DNA from: Gordius sp. MW1
Lineage: Eukaryota > Nematomorpha > Gordioida > Gordea > Gordiidae
DNA: 64,000 nt
Reading direction: 5' to 3'
NCBI GenBank assembly: GCA_964036665.1
Contig: OZ038527.1
Location: forward strand, 15,221,835 to 15,285,834
The notes under the pieces were generated by a model. It was not told the origin of the DNA. It did not search any database and saw only the letters and a program-made list of their open reading frames with translations. Made by a program: the position numbers and the translations under genes. This document shows, in pieces, positions 1-10,089 of this stretch; within the stretch, counting starts at the first letter, position 1, and each line of letters opens with the position of its first letter.

Positions 1-204
1 GGGGGGGAACGTGTCGGGGTATTAGTGCTAACTTATTGCAAAAAAAATAAAAGATTGCTTAACAAGCAATATTAATTTTTTATGGTCATTTTGAGACCCA
101 AAAATTCCATATATATATTTTTTCCAAGCTCTATTGATAATTAGGATACATTTTTTCTCCGTAATAAGAAACTATATAACTGATATGTTTATGTTGATTA
201 ATAG

Positions 205-618
205 ATTTTGGATATCAGGATGCCTTTGCGCCCAGCAGCTGTAGCCTTAAAACCTTGCTTTCTCTCCAAAACAGCCAGCCACAAAGATTCGAGCGAACAC
301 TTAGTTGAGCAACATAGGCACGAAGCGTGTATAAACGCTTTTGCTTGGGCGCCTCATTCAAGTTCCCACATTTGCACCGCCTCTGACGATAAACAAGCCA
401 TTATATGGGACATTTGTAAGAATTCCCCTGAAGCAGTCAATGAAGATTTAACTCATCTGTCAGGGACCTTAAGCGAAAATAACGGTCCCCCCTTATCAAT
501 AATTCCCATTTTGGCTTATACGGCCGAAGGCGAAATCAATCAAGTGCAATGGTCACCAGCACATTTGGATTGGATCTCGATATGTTACAACAATTGCTTC
601 GAAATGCTTCGCGTTTAA
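205..618 (+). CDS. DCAF7: DCAF7/WDR68-like WD40 protein, last coding exon
   Basis: This exon encodes the C-terminal part of DCAF7 (WDR68/HAN11), a WD40 propeller scaffold that binds DYRK/HIPK kinases and CUL4-DDB1 ligases. The acceptor is the AG at 203-204, and the reading frame then runs to TAA at 616-618. Diagnostic stretches are ILDIRMP at the exon start, FAWAPHSSSHICTASDD (a WD blade), IWDI, and the C-terminus ILAYTAEGEINQVQW...ICYNNCFEMLRV, which is nearly the family consensus. Upstream exons lie outside the window. Compared with the vertebrate protein, two insertions are visible: about 20 residues before the blade (around SKTASHKDSSEH) and about 25 residues before ILAYTAE (low-complexity, acidic and Ser-rich). 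An intact frame and conserved ends argue for a functional gene. Identification is very secure. Confidence 0.95.
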   Translation: MLDIRMPLRPAAVALKPCFLSKTASHKDSSEHLVEQHRHEACINAFAWAPHSSSHICTASDDKQAIIWDICKNSPEAVNEDLTHLSGTLSENNGPPLSIIPILAYTAEGEINQVQWSPAHLDWISICYNNCFEMLRV

Positions 619-1736
619 GTTATGCGTGTAACAATTTTGTAGCTTATGTAATTATTCTTACATATTATATGTGCATTTAATCACTGCCTATTTATTAAGA
701 CGTAGATTACGTTCTACCTACAACTTTATATTTACTACCGTCACCCGCTCAATGTAAGATATACATTTTAAATATAAGACTTGTGAATATTAGTTATATT
801 ATTAATGTCATTTTGAAAAAATGTTTAATATAATTTAGTTTGTCGGAATTTCGTAAATTTACCAAAACACGGTAAAGATTAACACAAACAGCTTTTAGTA
901 CGAAAAGAAGTATCAGTTTGTAATTAGTAGAACTGTTAATTTATAGATTGTGAACCGAATTAGTCACCTTTATAAAAATGTAGAGTTAAACTTTCTCAAA
1001 AAGAAACTTGTTCCAATCTAAAAAACTGTTCATTTCTAACATCTTTTTTTAAAGAGATGGAGTTCCACTTAGATTTTAAACGTTTGTATAAGCATCAATG
1101 AGCACTTATTAAAATTATTTTTATCCAATTCATGTAAAATCAACCAGTAACTAATGACTATTTAACATAACAATATATTTAATACAATTATCTATAAAGC
1201 TAGCTATTTGTGTCCAAACAATAGTTTATTCAATCTAAAAAGTCTATCAATTGCTGCTCTTAGGAAAGGACAACTTATCTGATAATTTTTTTCCCTAAAA
1301 TGAAGAAAATCCTTTAATTAAAGATATGGCCAATTTTTGATAGTTTTCCTTTTTTATAGTATTTAAATAAAAACTTCTAATACTAAGGAAAGGCGGGTTA
1401 GATTAATAGTGTATGTGCAGGACTCTACCATGCACCATTTTAAATTGTTGGTAATATATCGTTAATATGAAGGATGACAGCTATAAGGTGACCCTTACGT
1501 AAACATCAAATTTTAATAACTTAAGTTTATTTAAGTAATGGATTACGCTATCTAAGGCTTTTCATTAGTTTCACGGAGTGGTGCCTTATTGTCGATTTTT
1601 GTTTAACATGAGCTGAATACAAACAAATCACCTGCTTTCTATATTGGTTGCTTAACATTAAAATATTTTTAAAATGAAAATAAACAATTACAAGCCCAAA
1701 TCGTCACAAAGTTTGAAGATTTTAATAAATGTCTTA
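619..1736. other. 3' flank of the DCAF7-like gene, no gene seen
   Basis: AT-rich DNA downstream of the DCAF7 stop codon, probably including its 3' UTR. I see no conserved reading frame or repeat. It ends at the target duplication of the Gypsy element that begins at 1741. Confidence 0.6.
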
Positions 1737-1740
1737 TATT

Positions 1741-1941
1741 TGTGGTATTTAATTCACCACTTTAGTAATGTTTAAACTATTGAGTTAGGAGAGTATGAAT
1801 TGATTATAACAACAGGGAATCAAACAAACATATAAGCGAAACGCGAGCGAACGTTAATAATATGAACCGAGGAAATTGGAGGAAGATAAAAACATATGTG
1901 TTTCGTCGACTTGCTACATTCTCAATGTTCATGTCGCTACA
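1741..1941 (-). repeat. 3' LTR of element 1
   Basis: 201-base direct repeat, nearly identical to 5988-6188. It is bounded by TG and CA on the plus strand. The adjoining purine-rich tract at 1942-1957 (minus strand) is the likely plus-strand primer site. Confidence 0.95.
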
Positions 1942-2012
1942 GATATTCTCCCCCTAGATTGTTTGGAGTAACACTAAACGATCGATTAGGTGGACACCAT
2001 CTCGCCTGTGTA

Positions 2013-5000
2013 TCACTTGTATTGGCAAAGTCTTTTGGGCCAATGGACATGTCTGCCACTGCGAGTGGTTTTAACTGGTTGTTGTTCCTGCTCTGGTTCT
2101 TGTGAAATAGGTTTCTTGAGGGAGGTTTCTTGATTATTTACCGGTTTCTTGCTTTCTACATGAGCGGGCTTCAATCGGTCGATTGATATGGAGTCCATTT
2201 TTCCATTTTTTCTCGATTATAAAGTACTTTGGTCTACGAAGTAAGACTTTGAAGGGCCCATCGTAGGGTGGGGTGAGTGGTTTGCGTACTGTATCATTTC
2301 TGAAAAACACTTGCGGTGTTTCCCACAGGTATCGATTTCCCTGTTCTTTTGTTTCTCCATGGTGGTGTGGCACGGGGTACGGCGACGCCATCATCGCTTC
2401 TCTCAACTTCTCGACGAATTGATGTACTTGTTCTGCTGATTGTTGCGTTGTTTCTTGTGAGAAATAATCTCCTGGGAGACTTAAGTTAGTCCCGTATAGC
2501 ACTTCCGCCGGCGTGCGACCAATGTCTTCCTTGATGGTTGTGCGGATACCTAATAGGACAAAGGGCAGAACTTCACTCCATTTTGTGTTTCCTGAGGCTT
2601 TTAACGAAGCCTTTAACTGCCGGTGGAAACGTTCGACTACTCCGTTCGCGGACGGGTGGTAAGCTGTAGTTTTGATGTGTTCGCATCCTAAAATATTCGC
2701 GAACTCTCTAAAAAGCTGTGACTGAAACTGGGATCCCCTATCTGAGGTAACTGTACTCGGAACCCCATAATTTGCCACCCAGTTCTTGATAAATTTGTCC
2801 GCGATAACTTCGGCGGATGTTTCTTTAAGTGGTATGGCCATGGGCCATCTCGAGAAACGGTCAACTGCCGTTAGCATGTGAGTGAACCCGTTGGAGGGTG
2901 GTAGTGGTCCTACTACATCCAAGTGGACATGAGCGAATCTGGCATCGGGTTGTTTAAAAGTACCTGATTTCTTAATGGTGTGTCGGTGTACTTTACAACG
3001 TTGACATCTTAGGCATGTTCTTGCCCAGTTAGTGACGTCCTTGTTGATAGATGGCCAGACTACGCGACTAGTGATGAGCTTTAGGGTGGATCGAACTCTT
3101 GGGTGTGATAACGAGTGAAAATGGTCAAAAACTGTTCTCCTCAGTGCGTCAGGTATGAGTATGACCGGTCGAGGTTTAGTAGTCGACAAATCGCAAAGGA
3201 TTTTGTTATCTGACCCTGGGATGGGTAATACTTGTTTTTAGTGAAGTAGTATCTTCTAAACCTTCCAAAGACTTGTCGTTTTTTTGGTGCATGCTAATGT
3301 CGTCTAATTCTGGCATTTTTGGAAGATTTACCGCGTCTACTCCTATCCGAGATAGAGCGTCTGCTACTGTGTTTCCTTCGCCTTTAATGAAGCGAATGTC
3401 AGTGGTATATTGTGAGATTAGGTCGAGCTGTCGTATCTCTCTCGGAGAGTACTTATCAGGCTTAGCGTCAAAGGCGTATGTGAGTGGTTTGTGGTCGGTG
3501 TACACGGTAAATATTCGGCCTTCCAGGATGTGTCGAAAATGCTTGATTGCTAGGTAAATGGCGAGAAGCTCACGACCAAATGTACTGTATCGTGATTGTG
3601 TTGGCTGAAGTTTAGTAGAGAAAAACGCTATTGGTGTAGTCTCTCCGGCCATTGTTTGTTGTAATACCGCACCGACTGCTGAATTAGAGGCGTCTGTTGT
3701 TAGTGTAATTTGGGTTTCTGGACTGGTATTCAAAAAATTTAGCTTGGTAAAATTGATTAGAGCGGATTTTGCTGTGTCGAAAGCTTCTTCCTGAAGTTTG
3801 TTGAACGCTACAGATTTTTGCGGATTCTTTAGTATGTCTGTCAACGGATTTAGGGTTTTAGCAATATTGGGCAGAAATCTTCGATAGAAGTTGATCATGC
3901 CTAAGAATCTTCGGAGTTGTTTACATGAAACTGGCGTTGCAAAGTTTTTAATAGCCTCAATCTTCTCTGGTAAAGGAATAATACCTGCGGCCGAAACTTT
4001 GTGACCCAGGAACTCTAATTCTCGCACTCCAAATTGACATTTTGCAGGGTTGATCTTGAGGTCGTACTTTTGGAGTCGTTGCAAGACGGTCTTTTGATGT
4101 ACCTCGTGTTCCTCTTCTGAGCCGCTTGCTATAAGTACATCGTCTATGTACGCGTAGGCGTAATTCAGTCCTCGCAAAACTTCGTCTATGAATCTTTGGA
4201 ACGTTTGTGCTGCATTTTTTAGACCAAACGGCATCCTCGTGAATTCGTAAAGACCGAATGGTGTCGTCACGGCTGTTTTACAGATGTCGTCCGGCGCTAC
4301 CGGGATGTGATGGTAGGCTCTAACTAAATCCAGCTTGGAAAAAATTGCTTTTCCGTGAAGGTTAGCTGTGAAGTCGTAAATGTGAGGAATTGGATACCTG
4401 TCTGGTACGGTGACTTTGTTCAAGGCTCTATAATCTCCACACGGACGCCAGTCACCTGATTTTTTAGCAGCCAAATGTATTGGTGCCGCCCAGTTGCTTT
4501 TAGATTTCCTTATGATTCCCAGTTCCAACATATATTTAAATTCTTTCTTAGCAACATTAAGTTTTTCAGCAGTAAGTCGCCTTGGACGTGCGTATTGTGC
4601 CGTCCCTTTTGTTGCTATGTGGTGAAAGATGTCGTTGGTTGAAATTTGTTGGGTGAAATTCAAAGAAGTTAGGAGTGATGGAAAGTTGTTGATCACAGAT
4701 TCCAACTTAGAGTCCTGACTCGAGAGAGCTATGCGGATTCCTAACGTTTGATGATGGGTGGAAATTCCTTTTGAAGTTACGTGAGTTAGACCATCAATTA
4801 ATCGCTGGTTTTTGACATCTACGATGATGTTGTATTGGTGCAAGAGGTCGGCTCCAATGATAGGGGTGTGTACCTCGGCGATCAGAAATAACCACTGTAC
4901 TGGGCGTCTCAGACCTAGATTGATGGAGAACATCTTTTGTCCATAGGTAGAGATATTGCTATTATTGGCCGCCTGCAATACTGGACCATTTGGTACCTTA

Positions 5001-5142
5001 GGTGAATTGACGGGTCTTGGAATGATGGACACGTCAGCTCCTGTATCAATCAGAAATTTATGTCCTGACGTACGATCAATGATCTAGAATAGGCGACTTG
5101 GTTTATGACCGTTTCCGGAAGTCGCCTGAATGGAAAGGTCAG
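2013..5142 (-). pseudogene. pol of Gypsy element 1: protease, RT, RNase H, integrase
   Basis: The pol polyprotein reads from the gag overlap downward. Protease shows [10 protein letters not shown] (about 5025-5057), but an in-frame TAG at 5084-5086 lies just upstream of it. The long frame 3206-5085 holds RT, with the first catalytic Asp in [11 protein letters not shown] and the YIDD box around 4130-4155, and RNase H with [15 protein letters not shown] and [12 protein letters not shown] one-base frameshift near 3210-3240 separates it from integrase (frame 2134-3189). Integrase has the HHCC-type finger (CLRCQRC) and the catalytic triad in HLDVVGPL, TSDRGSQF and NGVVERFH, then a GPF module (PPYDGPFKV). 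A further one-base shift near 2195 moves the SIDRLKPA and SGRHVHWPKRL tail (2013-2198) to another frame. All domains are present, so only small lesions separate this copy from an intact element. Confidence 0.93.
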
Positions 5143-5966
5143 TTAGTTTTTTGACTGGGAGTTTGAGGTAAATGCACATGGTTGTGTGCATTTTTGAGCG
5201 TTACCCTTGAACTTGTGGTGATACCAACAAATTTCTTCCCGACGGTGTCTTGATGTTGACCGTGATCTGCTTGAGGATCTCCAAACCTTTTTACTTTGTG
5301 GTGACTGATTGACCAGCTGGTTTACTTTCAATTCCAACTGTGCGACCATTTTTACCAGTTCCTGGACTTCGTTTGTTTGGCTCATTTGAGGGCTTGCTAT
5401 GGAAGCTACGCTGTTGGCCGTATATGTCTCGTAGATTTTGTCTGCCACCTCATCCAAATGTGCCAGATTTTGTTCTCCTACGCACGTTAAGATACCTGTT
5501 ACCTCCCTTGGAAGTTTTTGTGTCCAAAGGGTTTTTAGAATTTTATCACTCATTTGATGTTCCCCAACAAGGCTCTTCAAATGCCTAAGCAATTGGGACG
5601 GTGTTTTGTCTCCCAAATATATGTCCTTGAACAGCTTGTCTATTTTTTTGCACTCTCACCCATTCTTTTGATTAAGGCTTGCTTTAACACCTCATAAGGG
5701 TTTTCATCTGGGATGTTAAGTATAAGGTCGGCCACTTCTTCGGCTATCTCAACCGGGAGATATTCTAAAAGGTAAGCATACTTGACTCTTTGTGATGTGA
5801 TTTTCCTAGTGGAAAATATTGCGTCGACCTGAGCTATCCAGATTTGGATGTTTCTGAGGTGAAATGTAGGTAACTTGATGTATACTGGTGATGTGTTTGC
5901 CGTGGTGGGAGTGTTGGATGCTGTCTCATTGTAGAGAGTTGAATTGTCAGACGATTGTGTTTCCAT
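5143..5966 (-). pseudogene. gag of Gypsy element 1 (one frameshift)
   Basis: Gag capsid/nucleocapsid polyprotein of element 1. The likely start is the ATG at 5964-5966, just inside the primer site. The N-terminal half contains FHLRNIQIWIAQVDAIF, the typical capsid-like start of mag-type Gag. The frame ends at TAG 5640-5642 directly after a run of seven A residues; the homologous sequence continues in the -1 frame from about 5616 (GDKTPSQLLRHLKSLVG). The C-terminal half has an Arg/Ser-rich stretch and CWYHHKF...KCTQPC, a Cys/His motif used in place of the usual CCHC knuckle. The gag stop is TAA at 5143-5145, preceded by a possible slippage heptamer (see separate entry). The A-run frameshift is probably a one-base deletion or a homopolymer sequence error. 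Confidence 0.9.
5146..5152 (-). promoter_or_regulatory. candidate -1 frameshift heptamer A_AAA_AAC at the gag stop, element 1
   Basis: In gag frame the minus strand reads TC[A AAA AAC] followed at once by the gag stop TAA. Slipping back one base enters the pol frame, which is open from here into the protease region. The heptamer fits the X_XXY_YYZ rule, and A AAA AAC is a known efficient retroviral slip site. A downstream stem or pseudoknot was not worked out. Confidence 0.6.
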
Positions 5967-5987
5967 ATCACGTCGGACGGTCACCAA

Positions 5988-6188
5988 TGTGGTATTTAAT
6001 TCACCACTTTAGTAATGTTTAAACTATTGAGTTAGGAGAGTATGAATTTATTATAACAACAGGGAATCAAACAAACATATAAGCGAAACGCGAGCGAACG
6101 TTAATAATTTGAACCGAGGAAATTGGAGGAAGATAAAAACATATATGTTTCGTCGACTTGCTACATTCTCAATGTTCATGTCGCTACA
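5988..6188 (-). repeat. 5' LTR of element 1
   Basis: 201-base LTR, the partner of 1741-1941. In element orientation it is followed after one T by the primer-binding site TGGTGACC (5986 to 5979), complementary to a tRNA 3' end GGUCACCA. Confidence 0.95.
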
Positions 6189-6192
6189 TATT

Positions 6193-6560
6193 AAAGCCCA
6201 AAGTGTTTTGACATTAAGCAATGACCTGATTCTGTAATTGTGGGCCCACAATTTTCTATTTTATGTGCATTTAACTAGTTTGTAGTAAAAAAGGAGCTAG
6301 GTACTTTTTTTGTTATTATGCCTTAGAACTAATTAGTTTTAGTTCCAGTTTATTAAAAAAATCTAGCTACCGAAATTAGATACCTGGAACTAGTTCCTTT
6401 AGCAACTCTATAAAATATATCTAGAATGATTTGTTTTAAAATTTTTAACGTCCTTAAATAAAAATCTATTTATAAATATGCAAAGAGTAAAGACATGTTT
6501 ATTCCAACAAAGCTGACCCAACACCAAATCTTAATTCCATATATTACTATAAATATATTA
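6193..6560. other. AT-rich stretch between two Gypsy elements
   Basis: No gene seen. AT-rich DNA with a loosely palindromic patch around 6290-6400 (TAGCTAGGTAC-like and CTAGTTCC-like words). It may hold the unrecognised 5' end of the decayed element that follows. Confidence 0.4.
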
Positions 6561-6568
6561 AAGTTTGC

Positions 6569-6889
6569 ATGGCTGTAATATTAATTATCGCGTTAATTCT
6601 TGTAGTTATCTTACTGTTAATACTAATTAAAATTAAAAGAGTGGAAAAGGTTTGTGTTATTAAAAGTAAAGATAGACGACGTTGTTTTATATGTAATAAG
6701 CCAGGTCATGTTAAGGAAAATTATTTTTTGAGACGGAAAACTTTTGGTCAACGACTACAATTCAATGATCCATATTTTGATAGAGTACATCGAGTAGGAC
6801 CGATGCTTAGCGATTATTGTAAAAATCGCAGATGTAATCAGGAGGGTCAGCGTTCTGTCCAGGAAAGAGCAGGGTCATCTAATAATTAA
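6569..6889 (+). pseudogene. gag zinc-knuckle fragment of element 3
   Basis: An open stretch of 106 codons. It begins with a strongly hydrophobic run, followed by a basic region with RRCFICNKPGHVKENYFLRR. This is the CCHC nucleocapsid knuckle pattern C-x2-C-x4-H-x4-C, but the last Cys is replaced by Tyr, so zinc binding is probably lost. The hydrophobic N-terminal part may be noncoding DNA read by chance. The fragment sits upstream of the protease fragment in the expected order. Confidence 0.6.
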
Positions 6890-7184
6890 AATTGACATCT
6901 AACACGGTTATTTTTATAGCTTCGTGGAAAGGAATACAAATGCGAAAAAATCCAAGAATGAATATATGCGATCAATTGGTAATTTATAGGGAAAAGCGTG
7001 GGAATAATAAATGTACTTAAAATGTGAACTTGTTTACAAGTACAAAACTCAAATGATGGATGATGTAATCCTAACGTCTAAAAACTACGAGAGAAAGTAA
7101 CTAATGATAATATAATTAATGGGAGAGTGTGTGGGAATATTAACTAAGAGGGAAAAGAACTAATGAGTTAATTAATGGGTAAGA

Positions 7185-7382
7185 GTGTGTGAAAATCAAG
7201 GAGATAGCGAGTGTGGGAAAAGGCGAGCTACAGCAGTTATTACGCCAAGATTAGTATTTATAAATTTTTTTAATTCCTCACAGACACCTTATATAAGTAT
7301 TAATATTGAGGGTATCAATTTGAGTTTTCTCATTGATACCGGTTCCTCTATTACTATTATGTCTAGTAAAACTTTTTTTTAA
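7185..7382 (+). pseudogene. Retroviral-type aspartic protease fragment of element 3
   Basis: The frame contains SINIEGINLSFLIDTGSSITIMSS. The D-T-G-S triad and hydrophobic flanks identify a retropepsin, the protease that cuts retroelement polyproteins. The frame ends in a T-run at 7374-7381, immediately before sequence from the middle of RT. The C-terminal half of the protease and the start of RT are therefore deleted. The beginning of the frame is not a reliable start codon. Confidence 0.8.
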
Positions 7383-7389
7383 ATGGGCC

Positions 7390-9355
7390 GGATTGCGCCC
7401 GTGTTTCAGAAGACCATGGCGTCAATTTTCAAGGTCTTTCTGGTGTGTTTTACTACTTAGACGACGTTCTTGTAGTGGGAGCTACAATGGAAGAGCACGA
7501 TAATAACTTGTTGGCAGTGTTGGAACGAATACAGGAACGAGGATTACGGGTAAAGCGTGGCAAATGCGCCATAGGAGTGACAGAACTAAAAATTTTGGGA
7601 CAAATTGGGTAATGGAGTCATTCGTCCCTTACAAAGCAAAGTGGATGCGATCCTCAAAATGCGACCACCTCAGAATAAGAAAGAGACACTATCCTTTCTT
7701 GGGTCGGTGAATTACTACAACAAGTTTATGCCTAACATCGCGGAGATGGCGGCACCTTTATACTTGTTGACGACGGACAAAGTAAAATTTGTATGGCGGA
7801 CCAAGGAGCAGGAAGCGTTCGATGCGTTAGAGAAGATTTTAACAAATGGCCTGTTCTGACATGCTTTGTTCCCGATCTACCATTAGCCGTAGCATAGGAT
7901 GCGTCACAGCTAGGTGTAAGCGGTGTGCTATTGCATGTAATCGGTCAGAAAGAACACCCAATTTTATACTTTTCATGAAAATTTTCCAAAGCAGAACTTA
8001 ATTACTCAGTGATTGAAAAGGAAGCTTTGGCGGTGGTAGTGAGTTTGACCCGTTGCCGTGAAAACTTAATTGGTCGAAGTTTCGATATTTTTACCGACCA
8101 CAAACAGCTGATATCACTTTTTGCAAAGGACAATAGGGATCTATTGTTAAGTCCGAGGCTGCAAAAATGGTTATTAGCGCTGGGAAATTTCAATGCAACA
8201 TTAAAATACCGCAAAGGTAAGTCAAATCACTTGCCAGACACATTATCAAGATTGGGAAGCGATAATGATGTCCTAACATTCGAAGAGTTACAAGGCGAAA
8301 ACTTCGCAGAAGTAAACGTAATAACACAAAATTGCGATGTTGATCTAGCAAAATTAATCCATGAGGATCCAGACTTAATTTTGGTGTTAAATTACTTGCT
8401 AGAAACGGTACCATCTACTTATCGAAGCTTAATAAATGAACTGGAGGTCAACAACAACGTGTTACTACGCAACGAAAATATAGTAATTCCGTCTTTGCGA
8501 CCTCAAGTACTCGAATTACTTAATGCAGGTTATACGGGAGCTAAGATGAAAGGTCTAGCAAAAAGACACGTCTGGTGGCCCAAGAATTCACTAGATATTA
8601 CCCTGTTCGTGGGACAATGCGAGCAATGCGGAAAACTTGCCAGGACGCCAAGACACGACAGGAAGGCGAGATGGCCGTCAACGAAACAAGTTTGGGAAAG
8701 AGTACACCTGGACTTCTTTGATTTTAAAAGAAAACGATATATTATTATCGTAGATGCGCACTCTAGTTGGGTAGAATATAAACAAGTGAGCAAGTTATAT
8801 ACGGAAGTAGTAGTCGATTTCTTAAAAAATCTTGCCGGTGGTTATGGCCTACCGAAGACGATTGTATCCGACAACGGCACCGCTTTTGCCAGAGTCGAGT
8901 TTAAAGAATTTTGTAGTAAATGGGGAATACAGCATTTACTTACCCCTCCGTATCATCCGAGTACGAATGGACTCGCGGAAAGGCACGTTGCTGTGGTGAA
9001 ACGTTGGTTGAAGAACGCTAAGGTCGAAAAGGACTGGACATGGCTTTATCAACTATACCTTAACGTCGCACCAAGATTCCCTTCTCGACAACCGGTTAGC
9101 GAGATACTTCTGGGCCGTTTATTATACACGCTTGTAGATACGGTGTTACAATCAGCGCAATTGGACATCTAATCACCTTGCGATTCTAAATTTAAAATCG
9201 GTGATGCTGTAGGCGCGCGTAATTATATTGGGAAGGAAAAATGGCTAGAAGCGGAGATCTTATCTCAGAAGGGTACAAAAATGTACGAGATAGAAGTACT
9301 AGCTTCTCCGGGTAGACACGTGCGTCACGTAGAACAATTAGGCTCTAGATTGATA
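7390..9355 (+). pseudogene. pol remnant of element 3: RT C-terminus, RNase H, integrase
   Basis: The order is RT palm with YYLDDVLVVGA (around 7447-7480), RT connection (7605-7859: RPLQSKVDAILKM, FLGSVNYYNKFMPNIAEM), RNase H (8009 onward: FTDHKQLISLF) and integrase. Integrase has the zinc-finger pair CEQCGK, the catalytic residues in HLDFFDFKRK, VSDNGTAFA and NGLAERHV, and a C-terminal SH3-like tail (FKIGDAVGARNY...KWLEAEIL). A TAA at 9170-9172 interrupts the integrase frame, which otherwise continues to TAA near 9355. Further frameshifts lie near 7605 and between 7860 and 8009. The longest intact part (8009-9169) is 387 codons. The copy is not functional. Confidence 0.9.
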
Positions 9356-9388
9356 TAATAATCTTTGTATATTTTATATACACAACTA

Positions 9389-10080
9389 AATGGGTGATCG
9401 TGGAAGTGCGCTGGAGAGCGATAGTCCACGAACGAAGGGGGAGGCCAAGACCTATCGTATTCTAGGTCCGGGAACGAAGGCCGATAAAAACCTACGTGAG
9501 CGTTCGTCATGAACACACCCGCTCAGATGAAAGGGCGGCGGGTAGGCTTAGACAGGCAACACGTCGGGAGACAGCTAGACCTATTTTGGGTAGACATAGC
9601 AACGCGGTATCCAGACACCATGGCCAACCCCGGGGTATAGCTGGACGAGTTGACCGGGTTCAGCATCAAAATGTGGTCCCGCGCACAGCCCGAACAATAA
9701 CGACGCAACGCTCTCAAAATCGCCCGATACGTCCCGATGCGAGAACGAAGAAGGACGTCACGCTGTCCGCAGGCAGGACATCAGGCAGCAATAAGGCAGA
9801 CCAGAGCCTTCTGCCGAGAATGTAGCCGGTGGCACGCAATGCCGATGTGTAGGCGAACAATCCCGTCCGGGGCAGCAAGGCAAGACAGGACGGTAGCGCC
9901 GGTAGCATGGTAGTATCGATAGCGCCGGTAGTATCGATAGCGACGGCGGAGTCGGTAGGCGTGGAAGTGGTTACGATTAGTCAGGTTCAGCCTTGAGGAA
10001 GAAATGACCCTATTGGAGAATACTCCAGGTCGGAACAGCACGGACCTGGTGGTCACTCAATTTGAAAGGATGAGGTGTAA
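9389..10080 (+). pseudogene. GC-rich decayed coding segment with C-x2-C-x3-H-x4-C motif
   Basis: I do not recognise this family. The segment is clearly richer in G+C than its surroundings and reads as arginine-rich protein in shifting frames: WVIVEVRWRA then ERRPIKTYVSV near 9391-9510, then FCRECSRWHAMPMCRRT at 9809-9859 and EEEMTLLENTPGRNSTDL near the end (stop about 10080). The same order of features occurs in the gene at 26370-27101 (TIEVKVRA, EERPMEPVIRVV, CNGCRRWHNPPLC). The two look homologous and this copy looks broken. An 18-base tandem repeat (GTAGTATCGATAGCG...) lies at about 9909-9945. It follows Gypsy element 3 by about 30 bases, so it could be an accessory ORF of that element or an independent gene fragment. 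Confidence 0.45.
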
Positions 10081-10089
10081 GGATCCGTA

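Larger units (their letters stand above)
1741..6188 (-). mobile_element. Gypsy LTR retrotransposon, mag-like, nearly intact (element 1)
   Basis: A complete LTR retrotransposon on the minus strand. The LTRs (1741-1941 and 5988-6188) are both 201 bases, run TGTAGC...CCACA in element orientation and differ at about 3 positions by eye. The 4-base target duplication TATT lies at 1737-1740 and 6189-6192. A primer site beginning TGGTGACC (5986 downward) follows the 5' LTR after one base, and a purine tract (1942-1957) precedes the 3' LTR. Internal order is gag, protease, RT, RNase H, integrase, which is the Gypsy order. Lesions are one nonsense codon in the protease region and three single-base frameshifts, all at A-runs. 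The low LTR divergence suggests recent insertion, so some frameshifts may be homopolymer assembly errors. The mag-like assignment rests on the CWYH...C gag motif and the SGRHVHWPKRL tail. Confidence 0.96.
6560..9357 (+). mobile_element. Decayed Gypsy retrotransposon, second lineage (element 3)
   Basis: Remnants of a Gypsy-type element on the plus strand: a gag zinc-knuckle piece (6569-6889), protease (7185-7382), then RT C-terminus, RNase H and integrase (about 7390-9357). The proteins resemble the K02A2.6-like group rather than elements 1 and 2 (RPLQSKVDAILKM, FLGSVNYYNKF, YHPSTNGLAERHV). I found no matching LTR pair, so the ends are approximate. The first half of RT is missing: protease joins almost directly to the region before YLDD. 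Several stops and frameshifts are present. The 9389-10080 GC-rich segment directly downstream may or may not belong to it. Confidence 0.85.

Noticed and set aside
3273-3557. Plus-strand open frame opposite the RNase H region of element 1
   Set aside because: It is the antisense shadow of the pol frame and has no motif of its own. The same applies to plus-strand frames at 5340-5588 and 54891-55142 and minus-strand frames at 8002-8793.
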